A stretch of 64,000 nucleotides of DNA from an uncultured Endomicrobiia bacterium (lineage in GTDB: Bacteria; Elusimicrobiota; Endomicrobiia; DTEH01): NCBI GenBank assembly GCA_937936785.1, contig CALDDQ010000014.1, forward strand, positions 1 to 64,000, written 5' to 3'. How positions within the stretch are numbered: the stretch's first letter is position 1; the number at the start of each line of letters is the position of its first letter. The position numbers and the translations under genes were made by a program. Below, piece by piece: positions 44,756 to 55,035 of the stretch. The notes below the pieces were generated by a model. The model was not told the DNA's origin, searched no databases, and saw nothing but the letters and a program-made list of their open reading frames with translations.

Positions 44756-46779
44756 ATAGTAAAATATTTATAATATCTATATTTTTTGTATTTTTAGTTT
44801 TATTATGGACTATGAGTCCCTATGTTAACAGTGGTGATAGTGGGGAATTTATAACAAATTCTATAATACTGGGCATAAACCACAGTCCTGGATATCCGTT
44901 ATATTCATTGATAGGAAAAATATTCTCAGTTTTAGTTCCTTACGGTAATTATGCTTACAAAATAAATTTTATGAACATTGTGTTTGTATTATTTATTATT
45001 TTGTTTATGTACTATTTTATAATTAGGTGTAATAATGAAAAAACAAACATAATTATTTGTTTAGTTTTATTGTTAGTGTTTATATTTTCTGAATCTTTTT
45101 GGCGCAATGCAGTTCAAACAGAAGTTTTTGTGCTAAACGTTTTGTTTGCTGCATTGATTTTTAATTTTTTAATTATAGAAAGAAGTATAATAAGATGGTA
45201 TTACATTTTTTTTATTTTTGCGTTAGGGTTAGGAAATCATCATACATTGATATTTTTATTTCCTGGAATATTTTATTTTTTTATAACAGATTATAAAATA
45301 ATTAAATCAAAGATTTTGTTAATAATAATTTTTTTTATTTTAGGATTTAGTGTATATTTGTTTTTACCTATTCGTGCATTAAAACAACCTGCGTTAAACT
45401 GGGGTGAAATAAATAGTTTTAGTAATTTTTATAATGTTATTACAAGAAAAGATTATGGCACTTTTCAGTTAACTGTTGATAAACCACTAAAAAGAGATTT
45501 TAAAAATACATATAATCAAATAAAACGGTATATAAAAAAAACTATAAAAGATTTATCGTGGATTGTAGTATTATTATATATTTTTAGTATATTTTTTCTA
45601 ATAAAAAAAGAACTAAATAATGCTATATTTTTAATGTTAAATTTATTTTTTTGTGGTTTAGGTTTTATTTTGTTTTCAAATTTATCATTTGATCAAATAA
45701 GTGATGGTATACTTGAACGTTTTTATATTTTACCAAATTTTATAATTGTAACAACAATATTTATGGGAATAAAGTATTTATATAAATATAAATTTTTTAT
45801 TGTCTCATTAACAATAATTGTTTTTGTTTTAAATTTAAAGACAAACTATACGAAATGTAATTATAGAGATTATTATTTAAATTACGATTATGGAATAAAT
45901 ATTTTAAGAACATTACCACAAAATAGTATCTTATTTATGGATGGTGGTGATGATACTTTTTATACTTTGGCTTATATGCAGTTTGTAGAAAGACGTCGTA
46001 AAGATGTGCTTTTACATGATCGTGGTGGACTTGTGTTTAGAAATATTTATGGGACAGATTTTCGCAATTTGTCAAAGGAAGAAAAAAATTTTCGTCGTGA
46101 ACAAGTAGAAAAAAGTTTTTATAACATAAGACCTGTATATTATTCCACTTTTAACAAAAAAATATTTCCTTCTGTAACATTAGTTAGATCTGGAATATTA
46201 TATAGTTATTATACAAAAAAGTATGGTGATATTAACAATGAATTATTAAATGAAATATATTCTCTTAGGTACATTAACATAGATTATCCTGATTATAGAA
46301 GCAATGCTTTGGTTCCAATATATTATTTTATGCAATCATTAGATACAAACGATATTGAAAAAAGTTATTTTTTATTAAAATATTGTATAACTCGTTGGTC
46401 GTATGTTGATTGGTTAAGAAATAATGTTTTGACTGAATTACATAATATTGCATATAAAAATTATACTGAAAATAATTATAATAGAAGTGTTGAAGTATAT
46501 AATATTATATTAAAATATAATCCAGAAGATGAGTATGCAATATTAAATTTAGGTGTTAGTTATGAGAAATTGTTGTTATATGATTTAGCAAAACAACAGT
46601 ATGAGAAGGTGATTTTGTTAAACAACAAAAATGTTAGTGCATATTATAATATGGCAGTTTTGTATTGGTATGAGAAAGATTGGAACAATTCAATAAAATA
46701 TTTTAATGAAGTGTTAAAGATTCAGCCTGACAATGAGTTAGTAAAAAAATATTTGTTAGAAGCCCAGAAAAAAATTTAA
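44752..46779 (+). CDS. DUF2723 membrane protein with C-terminal TPR repeats (first copy)
   Basis: A 675-residue protein. The first 360 or so residues have about ten hydrophobic helices; the first periplasmic loop has GDSGEF followed by HSPGYPLYSLIGK, the DUF2723 signature and the acidic motif position of GT-C glycosyltransferases. The C-terminal part has at least two TPR-like units (PEDEYAILNLGVSYEKLL and KNVSAYYNMAVLYWYEKD). It is probably a polyprenyl-phosphate-sugar dependent transferase, but no member's substrate is inferred. It is paralogous to the next gene. Confidence 0.82.
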   Translation: MNSKIFIISIFFVFLVLLWTMSPYVNSGDSGEFITNSIILGINHSPGYPLYSLIGKIFSVLVPYGNYAYKINFMNIVFVLFIILFMYYFIIRCNNEKTNIIICLVLLLVFIFSESFWRNAVQTEVFVLNVLFAALIFNFLIIERSIIRWYYIFFIFALGLGNHHTLIFLFPGIFYFFITDYKIIKSKILLIIIFFILGFSVYLFLPIRALKQPALNWGEINSFSNFYNVITRKDYGTFQLTVDKPLKRDFKNTYNQIKRYIKKTIKDLSWIVVLLYIFSIFFLIKKELNNAIFLMLNLFFCGLGFILFSNLSFDQISDGILERFYILPNFIIVTTIFMGIKYLYKYKFFIVSLTIIVFVLNLKTNYTKCNYRDYYLNYDYGINILRTLPQNSILFMDGGDDTFYTLAYMQFVERRRKDVLLHDRGGLVFRNIYGTDFRNLSKEEKNFRREQVEKSFYNIRPVYYSTFNKKIFPSVTLVRSGILYSYYTKKYGDINNELLNEIYSLRYINIDYPDYRSNALVPIYYFMQSLDTNDIEKSYFLLKYCITRWSYVDWLRNNVLTELHNIAYKNYTENNYNRSVEVYNIILKYNPEDEYAILNLGVSYEKLLLYDLAKQQYEKVILLNNKNVSAYYNMAVLYWYEKDWNNSIKYFNEVLKIQPDNELVKKYLLEAQKKI

Positions 46780-46797
46780 AGTTAGTTTTAATTTGTT

Positions 46798-48939
46798 ATG
46801 AAATATTTATTTTTAATATTTAATGTCTTTGTTTTATATCTATATACATTATTTCCTACAGTAGCTCAGTATAGAGATGCAGGAGAAATGTCAGTCGTAG
46901 GAAAAATTCTTGGTATTGCACATCCACCAGGATATCCGTTGTATACGCTTATTTTAAACATATTCATAAGAATAGTTCCAATAGGTAATGTCGCATATAG
47001 AACAAATATTTTTTCTGCACTAATTTCTGCATTGAGTGTTGCAGTATTAGGTTTTCTGATAGAAAAAATGTTTATCGGAGAAGAGAAAAAATATTTTAAA
47101 ACAATGTCAATATATTTTTTTTGTTTAGTATTTGCTTTTGGATATTTACAATGGTATCTATCATTAGTTACTGAAATGTATACTTTTAACATATTTTTTG
47201 CTTTAGTAATTTTATACTTAGTATATAAAATAATCATAGGTAGTAGCATAAATATATTTTTGTTATTATTTATTTTTGGATTAGGCATAGGTAATAGGTT
47301 AGATTTAGTCCTATTTTCACCAATAATATTTTTTGTTTTAATTAAATATTTCAAGAATAAGAAGTTTTGTTTTAAAACTAACATTTTTTTATTGTTTATT
47401 GTATTTGTGAGTTTTTCAGGTTACTTATATCTTATAATAAGATCATCACAAGTACCACTAATTAACTGGAACGCTCCTTCAAAAATTGAAAATTTTATTT
47501 CTTCAATAATTAGAAAAACTCATGGTTCAACTTTAGATTTACTTTCGGTAAATTATAAAGAAGGAGAAAATTTTTTTCCTGGGGCGAAATTATATTTAAA
47601 TTACTTGATGAAAAACATCACTTTATTTGGCGTGATATTAGGTTTTTATGGTTTAGGTTTATTATATAAAAAAAATAAATTTTTTTGTATTTCATTATTT
47701 TTTAGTTGGCTAATAAGTAGTGTGTGGTTTATATATAAAGCAAACTTACCACCAAACCCACATGCTATGTCAATACTAGAAGCACATTTTTTGCTTGCAA
47801 ACAGTTTATTTTATACATTTTTTATATATGGCACGATATATTTTTTTAAAAATAAATACAGTGTAGTACTTTTGTTATTTTTAATTTTTTTAACTGGATA
47901 TAATTTAACAAATAATTGGAATAAATTAAACAAACGAGATAATTATTTTGCGTATGATTATGTATGGAACTTATTTAGGTGTTTGCCAGGAAATAGTTTG
48001 GTAGTTATTAGAGAAGATGTTCAGGTATTTTCTTGTTGGTATGGACAAATTGTGTGTAAAAAAAGGAATGATTTAAATATAATAGCGGAAGGATTGTCTG
48101 GTTCTATCTGGTATATGGAGATGTATAAAAAATATAAAACACAGAATATTTTTTTAACAAGACTTAATTATGAAACATGGCCAATATTTGTAAAAAACAA
48201 CTTTGATTTAGGAAATGATATTTATCTTACTTATGACATTGATTTTTTAGAATTAGAAAATTATAAAACTATACCATCAGGTTTATGTTCTAAAATAGTG
48301 AAAAGAAATAGTTTAATACAAATTGATAACAGATTCTTGTTAGATGATGTTATGTTTTATAGAAATGAATACATATATGATTTAGAAAAAGAATTTTTTT
48401 CATCAGATTTGGTAGAAGATTATACTAAGGCACGGCATAATCAAGCATATAATTTAATGATGATTGATAAAGATTACGATGCAATAAATGAATACAAAAA
48501 ATCTATGATATTAAATCCAGACTATCCGATGAATTATTTTTATATAGGATATACATATTATAAACTTAAAGATTATCTAAATGCAGAAAAATATTATTTC
48601 TTTTCAGTGAAAAAGTATGATTTATACTATAAATTAGCCAAAAAATATAATGCGTTGAATAATGTAGTTGAAAGTTTTAAATTACAACTTGCAAACGCAT
48701 ATTTAAATCTTGGTGTGGTTAATGAAAAATTAGGAAAAATAGATGATTCAATAAATAATTATAATAATGCTATAAAAATAAAACACGATTTTGCACAAGC
48801 GTATTATAATTTAGGTGTATCATATTGGCAAAAAAATGATTGGGATAAAGTAAAATATTATTTTGAAAAAGTTTTGTTTTATGATCCTAATAATCAACAA
48901 GTAAAATATTATTTAGAAAAAATTAAACGAAATGAATAA
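46798..48939 (+). CDS. DUF2723 membrane protein with C-terminal TPR repeats (second copy)
   Basis: A 713-residue paralogue of the upstream gene with the same layout. The first loop has RDAGEM and AHPPGYPLYTLILN; about ten hydrophobic helices follow, then a middle extracytoplasmic region and TPR-like repeats from about residue 570 (YPMNYFYIGYTYYKLKDY and HDFAQAYYNLGVSYWQKND). Sequence identity to the first copy looks modest outside the signature, suggesting old duplication and different acceptors. It overlaps the following gene by eight bases. Confidence 0.82.
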   Translation: MKYLFLIFNVFVLYLYTLFPTVAQYRDAGEMSVVGKILGIAHPPGYPLYTLILNIFIRIVPIGNVAYRTNIFSALISALSVAVLGFLIEKMFIGEEKKYFKTMSIYFFCLVFAFGYLQWYLSLVTEMYTFNIFFALVILYLVYKIIIGSSINIFLLLFIFGLGIGNRLDLVLFSPIIFFVLIKYFKNKKFCFKTNIFLLFIVFVSFSGYLYLIIRSSQVPLINWNAPSKIENFISSIIRKTHGSTLDLLSVNYKEGENFFPGAKLYLNYLMKNITLFGVILGFYGLGLLYKKNKFFCISLFFSWLISSVWFIYKANLPPNPHAMSILEAHFLLANSLFYTFFIYGTIYFFKNKYSVVLLLFLIFLTGYNLTNNWNKLNKRDNYFAYDYVWNLFRCLPGNSLVVIREDVQVFSCWYGQIVCKKRNDLNIIAEGLSGSIWYMEMYKKYKTQNIFLTRLNYETWPIFVKNNFDLGNDIYLTYDIDFLELENYKTIPSGLCSKIVKRNSLIQIDNRFLLDDVMFYRNEYIYDLEKEFFSSDLVEDYTKARHNQAYNLMMIDKDYDAINEYKKSMILNPDYPMNYFYIGYTYYKLKDYLNAEKYYFFSVKKYDLYYKLAKKYNALNNVVESFKLQLANAYLNLGVVNEKLGKIDDSINNYNNAIKIKHDFAQAYYNLGVSYWQKNDWDKVKYYFEKVLFYDPNNQQVKYYLEKIKRNE

Positions 48940-50626
48940 AAGTTTTTTTATAATTATATTTTTGTCAATAGTTATTTTGGTACACATATTCTTGTGTGAA
49001 AATGTTATTATAAATTTCTCACCGACATATGATGAACCTATACATTTGTTTCAAGGATATTCTTATTTAAAAACCGGATTATTACAAACAGTAGCACCTT
49101 ATGATCATCCTATGTTAGGAAAAATTATTTCAGCAATAGGGTTGTTATTATTAAGACCAAATCCTGTGGTATTTAATAATCATTCTACATGGTTAAATAG
49201 GCAGCGATATTCATTTGCAAATTTAATGTTATATTATAACAATAATGATGCGGAAAAAATGTTAAATATGGCAAGAAGAATGGTTGTATTAGTTTCTGTA
49301 ATTTTTATCATAACATTATTTTTTGTTGTAAGAAATACTTTGGGAACAATATCATCTTTTTTTGTAATTGTTTTATATTCATTTAATAATACAATTATTG
49401 CAAATGCAACACTTGTTACTCAAGATTTCATTTTTTCTGTATTTTATTTGTTAAGTGTATACTTTTTTTATTTATGGAGCAAGAAAAAAGACTTTATGAA
49501 CATAATTTTAACTGGAATATTTTTTTCTCTTGCAATGAATACAAAATTTAGTGGAATAATTTTAGTGGTAAGTTTTGCTATTAGTATTTTCTTTATGAAA
49601 ATAAAAAAAGAAATTAAAATGAAAGAAGTAATTTATTTTTTGTTTACAAATACAGTAATTTTTATATTGATTATATTACTAATATACGGAATTGATAATT
49701 TTATTTTATTTTTTGAATCATTATTTATTACATTAAAAAATCTGCAAGAAGGTAGATCAACATTTTTCTTAGGGCAATATTCAACGAAAGGGTTCTGGAA
49801 TTATTTTCTTGTATTAGTGCTTTTAAAAACAGAAATTCCGTTGTTATTAATTTTTTTGTATAGGGTTGTTTCAAGTATTATTTTTAAAAAAGAGCAAAAA
49901 AGTAGGTTAAACATAATTTTGTTGTTTAATATTATTCTAATATTGTTTTTAGCATCTTTTAGTAAAACTCAGATTGGGCAACGGCATTTGTTGCCGATGT
50001 ATTTTTTAGTTATATGGTTTGTCGGAAAAATTGTAAATGATAAAAAATTATTACCGTTGATTATAGGATTAACTTTATGGTATATTATAATTTCATTTAA
50101 AACTAACCCTTGGCATTTAAGTTATTTCAATGAATTTGTAGGTAATGAAAAAAAATTACATACGTATTTTACTGATTCAAATATTGATTGGGGACAAGGA
50201 TTAAAAAGTTTAGGAAAATGGGTCAAAGAAAATAAACAGATAGATAATAATGGTATTTATATGTCATATTTTGGTGTTGGAGATCCTAAATATTATGGGA
50301 TAAAGTATAGACCTATTGGATTTGTTACTAATTTAATTTTAGGAGAACGAGAAGGTGAAAATATTTTAAAGAATAGGCCAGAAAAAATCTATTTAGCGGT
50401 ATCATTAACAAATTTGCATTCTACATATTATCAAGATAAAACTATTTTTAATTTTTTGCATAATGTTGAACCATTAAAAGTTGTTGCAAAATCTATTTAT
50501 GTTTATGATATAAACAAAAGTGAAAATATAAGAAAAAATTTTATACAATTACTTAAAAAAATTAATTATGTTGAAGATATAAAATATTTTGAAACTATAG
50601 CAAGGAGAGAAAAATCAAATGAATAA
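48932..50626 (+). CDS. PMT/GT39-like membrane glycosyltransferase
   Basis: A 564-residue GT-C protein. After the first helix comes SPTYDEPIHLFQGY, where the DE pair is the catalytic-type motif, then APYDHPMLGKIISAIG, which is typical of PMT/ArnT relatives. About ten helices extend to residue 400, followed by a soluble domain with DSNIDWGQGLKSL, a segment found in this subfamily. It likely transfers a sugar from a polyprenyl carrier to a protein or lipid acceptor outside the inner membrane. It is the third GT-C protein in a row. Confidence 0.82.
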   Translation: MNKSFFIIIFLSIVILVHIFLCENVIINFSPTYDEPIHLFQGYSYLKTGLLQTVAPYDHPMLGKIISAIGLLLLRPNPVVFNNHSTWLNRQRYSFANLMLYYNNNDAEKMLNMARRMVVLVSVIFIITLFFVVRNTLGTISSFFVIVLYSFNNTIIANATLVTQDFIFSVFYLLSVYFFYLWSKKKDFMNIILTGIFFSLAMNTKFSGIILVVSFAISIFFMKIKKEIKMKEVIYFLFTNTVIFILIILLIYGIDNFILFFESLFITLKNLQEGRSTFFLGQYSTKGFWNYFLVLVLLKTEIPLLLIFLYRVVSSIIFKKEQKSRLNIILLFNIILILFLASFSKTQIGQRHLLPMYFLVIWFVGKIVNDKKLLPLIIGLTLWYIIISFKTNPWHLSYFNEFVGNEKKLHTYFTDSNIDWGQGLKSLGKWVKENKQIDNNGIYMSYFGVGDPKYYGIKYRPIGFVTNLILGEREGENILKNRPEKIYLAVSLTNLHSTYYQDKTIFNFLHNVEPLKVVAKSIYVYDINKSENIRKNFIQLLKKINYVEDIKYFETIARREKSNE

Positions 50627-51722
50627 AAAAATATTATTACTTACTGCTAGTTACGGCACTGGTCATATAACTGCAACGAAGTATGTGGAAAAAGCATTAA
50701 AACAAATCAGCCCAAGTTTAGATACAAGAATAGTAGATTTCTTACATTTAAAAGGAGAACAAAAAAAATTAACATTGTTTCAAAAGATGTACAACTATTC
50801 AATGGAAAGACCTGTTTTATGGGACAAATTTTTTGATTTTACTAATAACCGTTTTTCTACAAATTTGTTAAAACATTTTATTTTAAGAGGATATTATTCT
50901 ATAGCAAAAAAAATAATTTTAGAATTTAAACCAGATATTATTGTTGCTGCACATCCATATTGGAATTATATTGTAGAAAAATTTAAGAAAGAAATAAATA
51001 ATATTCCGTATATTTGTATTGTTACTGATTCTTATATGATTCACGATACATGGAAATACGGTAGTATTGATATTTATTGTGTTATTGATAACGATTCAAA
51101 AGATGTGTTGGAAAAAAGTGGATTAAAAAATGTTTATGTAACAGGTTTTCCAGTAAATCCAGATATAGAAAATCAAATAGATAGAAATAAAATTCTTAAA
51201 GAATTAAATTTAAATCCATCCTTAACAACGATACTCATAACCATAGGATTAGGTGCATTAGAAAGATTTATTGAAATAATTGATTATTTAAAAACAAAAA
51301 AAGGTGAGTTTCAACTAATATTAATTTCTGGCAAATACGACAACATTAATAGTATGTTAAAAGAAAAAAAATATGTTGTTCCAACAGCAATAATTGGTTG
51401 GACAAATAAAATGGCAGATTATATAAGATCTGCAGATTTGGTAATATGTAAAGCCGGTGGAGCAATAGTTTCTGAATCGTTAGCAGCAAAAAAACCTATT
51501 TTTATACCTGTATTTGTTCCTGGTCAGGAAAAAGGTAATGTTTATATAATACAAAAGTATCAGTTTGGTTTTTATGAAATAGGAAAAGAAAAGATATTTA
51601 ATATTCTTGATAGGATAATATCTAAAGAAATAAATTTAAATTTTTATAAAGAAAATATAGAAAAGTATACTAACAAAAATGCAGCAATAAATATTGCAAA
51701 ATTAATACTTCAAAAGATTTAA
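50619..51722 (+). CDS. MGDG-synthase-like GT28 glycosyltransferase
   Basis: A 367-residue GT-B enzyme. LLLTASYGTGHITATKYVE at the N-terminus is the signature of the monogalactosyldiacylglycerol-synthase/UgtP group, with DFLHLK and the YNYSMERPVLWD stretch following. The C-terminal domain has LVICKAGGAIVSESLAAKKP and PVFVPGQEKGN, the nucleotide-sugar site. Relatives glycosylate diacylglycerol or act like MurG. It probably makes a membrane glycolipid. It overlaps the PMT-like gene by eight bases. Confidence 0.85.
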   Translation: MNKKILLLTASYGTGHITATKYVEKALKQISPSLDTRIVDFLHLKGEQKKLTLFQKMYNYSMERPVLWDKFFDFTNNRFSTNLLKHFILRGYYSIAKKIILEFKPDIIVAAHPYWNYIVEKFKKEINNIPYICIVTDSYMIHDTWKYGSIDIYCVIDNDSKDVLEKSGLKNVYVTGFPVNPDIENQIDRNKILKELNLNPSLTTILITIGLGALERFIEIIDYLKTKKGEFQLILISGKYDNINSMLKEKKYVVPTAIIGWTNKMADYIRSADLVICKAGGAIVSESLAAKKPIFIPVFVPGQEKGNVYIIQKYQFGFYEIGKEKIFNILDRIISKEINLNFYKENIEKYTNKNAAINIAKLILQKI

Positions 51723-51727
51723 TAAAA

Positions 51728-54700
51728 ATGTTTATAAACAGTTACATAAAGAAAATAAAGTTTTATAAAAGATGTTTTTTGATAATACGGTATTTGTTGT
51801 TATGTATAAATTTATTAATAGGAAGTTTTGTTTTGAGCATGTTGTTTGATGAGATATTTCCACTTCCAATATATATATTTCATTTTTATTGGTTTATAAT
51901 TGTTTTTGTATTATTGATTTTTTTTGTATTTTTAGTTATTCGTTTAATACAGAATCAAAAAGATGTTTATAATATTATAACTTCAGCATTGGTAAAAAGA
52001 TATGTATCTGTTTCCAATGATGAAATATTTAATGCAGAACAGATTGAAAAATCATTAGAGATGGGGAATATAAACTATTCTTATGACTTAGCAACAGAAT
52101 TTGTTAAAAATGTAAAACAAAAATTGCAAACCGTAGATCCTAAAAAAGTTGTTGATTTTAATAGAATAATTAAGATTATTCCTTTGAATATTGTTCTAAT
52201 ATCTATAAGTTTTATATTATATTTTGTTCCACCGAATGTTTTAAAAGAAAATATATACAAAATATTGTTTACTCGTAAACCAGAGATACTAGGAATTTTT
52301 ATTTTTCCAAAAGATATAAAAATTCCGCAAAATAGTAGTTGTGAAATAAAAATTATAGTTGATAGAATTTATCAGATTTATAATCCATACCTTTTTATTA
52401 AGTATAAAAAATCAGATAAATGGTTAAAAGTTTCAGATATTATAGTACAAGATTTGCCAATAGGTAAGGTTTATAAATATAAAATAACAAATTTAACAAA
52501 CAAAATATTTTATAAAGTAAAATTTCGTGGTGTAGATACAAAAGTTTACACTATAAAACCTGTCACATATCCTATAATATCGGGTTTAAAAATAGAAGTA
52601 ATCATGCCGGGATATACAAAGATTGCTCCATTTTTTATTGAAAGTTTTAATGAAATAAAATATTTGTATGGAAGCAAATTAAATTTTAAAGCTTCGACGA
52701 ATAAAAATATTTTTGAAGCTAAAATGTGGTTTGAGGGAAGGTATCATAAATTAAATTTTGACAAAAAAAATAATTTTTATGGTAGTGTTGTATTAAAACA
52801 AGACACAGATTTATGGTTTGAGATTGTTGATGATAAAGGAGATAAAAATGATAATATAATAAAATACAGATTAAATATTATAAGAGATGAATATCCTTCA
52901 ATAGAACAAATTTCTCCTGAGGATAGTGTTGTTGTAGAAAAGAATAGTAAAATACCTATAATGTATAAAGTAAAAGATGATTATGGTATTTCAAAGATAG
53001 ATCTAGAGTTAACTTATGGTGGAGAAAAAATTATAATAAATTTAGCAAAATATACAAACATAATAAAAGAAGTGTTTGATGAGTATGTTTTAGATATTTC
53101 CAGTATAAAAATAAATTATGGTGAAGAAATCAGTTACAAAATAATAGCATATGACAATGATACAACATTTGGTCCGAAAAAAAATGAAACAGCAATTAAA
53201 AAAATTGAAATATTTAGTTTTGAAAAGAAACATAATTTTATAAAAGAACAGTTGAAAGATTTTGAAAAAAAAGTTTTAGATTTACTTTCAAAAGAGATAG
53301 AATTAAAAGAAAAAATAGATGGTTTAATTTCAACAAATAAAGATACTAAAAAAGAAAAAATATCTCTCTATAATGAGAAAAACAATTTTAATATAGACAT
53401 TAAAAATTTAAATATCAGGTTAAAAGATATTACTGCACAAATTATGACAGATCCATATTTTTCGGTAGGTACATATTTGGAACTAAAAAATTTGGAGAGT
53501 TCATTGGAAGGTATGTACAGTGAAATAAATCCACAAATATCTGAAAATATAAAAAATGAAGAATTTGTTTCAGCTTCAAATATTCAGCAGGAGGTTATAG
53601 ATACGTTGGAACGAATTGTTTCAATAAACGATCAGATAGTAAGAAAACAAAATATGTTAAATATTAACATCTTAAGTACTGATGCAAGAGATTTTACAAA
53701 AGATTTATTGTCAAGTTTAAATGAGATAAAAGATAAATTTACACAGGAGCAAAAAAATAAGTTGGAAAATATCTTGTCACAGATAAAAGATAGATTAGCA
53801 AAAATAAATTCTATGTTAAAAGATCATCAAGAAAAATTGTTACCTCAAGAGTTTATAAATAGAAGAGACATAAAAAATGTCGATATTTCAAACACACAAA
53901 ATTTGTTAGAAAATTTAACTTCAGCTATAAAAATGGCAGATATGGTTTCTGCATTAAGTTTTGCTCAGAGATTGTTAAAAGATTTAGAAGAAATGACAAA
54001 AATATTTGAAATTTCTAGTAATCAGATTTTGGTTTCAAAACAGAACGATTTTGAAGATGAACTAGGAAATTTAATTAAAGATATAGATAGTATTATATCA
54101 GAACAAGAAATAATATATTCTGAAGTTCAAAAAATGAACAAAGAAAAAATAAAAAAAATTTTAGAAAAACAGGAAAGTATGTTTGATCAAATAAGTGAAT
54201 TAGTAGAAAAAATTATAAAGAATATAAATGAATTTGATACAACCAATATTTTTGGTGGTTTAAATTTTAAATTTCAATATTTATCAAATCTTTACGAAGT
54301 GGATAAAAAAATTAAAAGTATAAAATCTGAGTTAGATAGAAAAATACTTATTAAAACAAAAGAACTGACAAAAGATTCTTTAGCAATATGGCAACGAAAT
54401 AATGCTTATATTTCGCAAATAGATGTTGTTACTTATGAAACCCTTGTTAACAAACATAATATGATAAATGAGAATTTGGTTCAGTTAGATAATTTATTAA
54501 ATAAAGAGTTTAATATTGAATATTCTCAATATGATCTTGATAATATTGAAAAAACAGTTTTAAAACAAAATTTGCTTGTAACAAAAGTTAAAAATTTTAC
54601 AAAATCTATAAAAACATTAGGTAAAAAAAGTTATTTAGTTTCACTAGAAAATATTCAAAATGCAAATAATGCTTATTTTAATATGAAAGAATCATCTAAA

Positions 54701-55033
54701 AACTTAATATTAAAACAACATATGGAATCTTTAAACCACCAAAAAATTGCGATTGATGAATTGAACAAAATTAGAGAAAAATTTTCATATAATAAAAACC
54801 AGTTCCAACAAATGAAAAATGGTTTTGTAAGACCAATGGCTGGTAAACAACAGTACAAAAATATGTCTACATCGATATACGAATATAATTTTGAACGCAT
54901 AACATTACCTTCAGCAAAAGATTATTCTGTCCCAAAAGAAATCAGGGAAGGAATAATAAAATCTTTGTCTGAAAATTATCCAAAACAAGACATTGAAGAA
55001 ATACAAAACTATTATAGGGAACTGTTGAGGTAG
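51728..55033 (+). CDS. DUF4175-family large membrane coiled-coil protein
   Basis: A 1101-residue protein. Two hydrophobic helices lie at about 18-42 and 50-75, a third at about 150-170; then beta-rich Ig-like regions (to about 490), with EQISPEDSVVVEKNSKIPI marking a segment conserved in this family. From about residue 500 to 1040 it is almost all charged alpha-helical coiled coil. The arrangement matches DUF4175 proteins, which often lie near DUF58/BatA/DUF4159 sets. It may span the envelope as a long structural or tethering protein. No enzyme motif is seen. Confidence 0.75.
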   Translation: MFINSYIKKIKFYKRCFLIIRYLLLCINLLIGSFVLSMLFDEIFPLPIYIFHFYWFIIVFVLLIFFVFLVIRLIQNQKDVYNIITSALVKRYVSVSNDEIFNAEQIEKSLEMGNINYSYDLATEFVKNVKQKLQTVDPKKVVDFNRIIKIIPLNIVLISISFILYFVPPNVLKENIYKILFTRKPEILGIFIFPKDIKIPQNSSCEIKIIVDRIYQIYNPYLFIKYKKSDKWLKVSDIIVQDLPIGKVYKYKITNLTNKIFYKVKFRGVDTKVYTIKPVTYPIISGLKIEVIMPGYTKIAPFFIESFNEIKYLYGSKLNFKASTNKNIFEAKMWFEGRYHKLNFDKKNNFYGSVVLKQDTDLWFEIVDDKGDKNDNIIKYRLNIIRDEYPSIEQISPEDSVVVEKNSKIPIMYKVKDDYGISKIDLELTYGGEKIIINLAKYTNIIKEVFDEYVLDISSIKINYGEEISYKIIAYDNDTTFGPKKNETAIKKIEIFSFEKKHNFIKEQLKDFEKKVLDLLSKEIELKEKIDGLISTNKDTKKEKISLYNEKNNFNIDIKNLNIRLKDITAQIMTDPYFSVGTYLELKNLESSLEGMYSEINPQISENIKNEEFVSASNIQQEVIDTLERIVSINDQIVRKQNMLNINILSTDARDFTKDLLSSLNEIKDKFTQEQKNKLENILSQIKDRLAKINSMLKDHQEKLLPQEFINRRDIKNVDISNTQNLLENLTSAIKMADMVSALSFAQRLLKDLEEMTKIFEISSNQILVSKQNDFEDELGNLIKDIDSIISEQEIIYSEVQKMNKEKIKKILEKQESMFDQISELVEKIIKNINEFDTTNIFGGLNFKFQYLSNLYEVDKKIKSIKSELDRKILIKTKELTKDSLAIWQRNNAYISQIDVVTYETLVNKHNMINENLVQLDNLLNKEFNIEYSQYDLDNIEKTVLKQNLLVTKVKNFTKSIKTLGKKSYLVSLENIQNANNAYFNMKESSKNLILKQHMESLNHQKIAIDELNKIREKFSYNKNQFQQMKNGFVRPMAGKQQYKNMSTSIYEYNFERITLPSAKDYSVPKEIREGIIKSLSENYPKQDIEEIQNYYRELLR

Positions 55034-55035
55034 AA

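Noticed and set aside
46866-47384. Minus-strand ORF of 172 codons
   Set aside because: Shadow of the second DUF2723 gene; no family features and no ribosome site.
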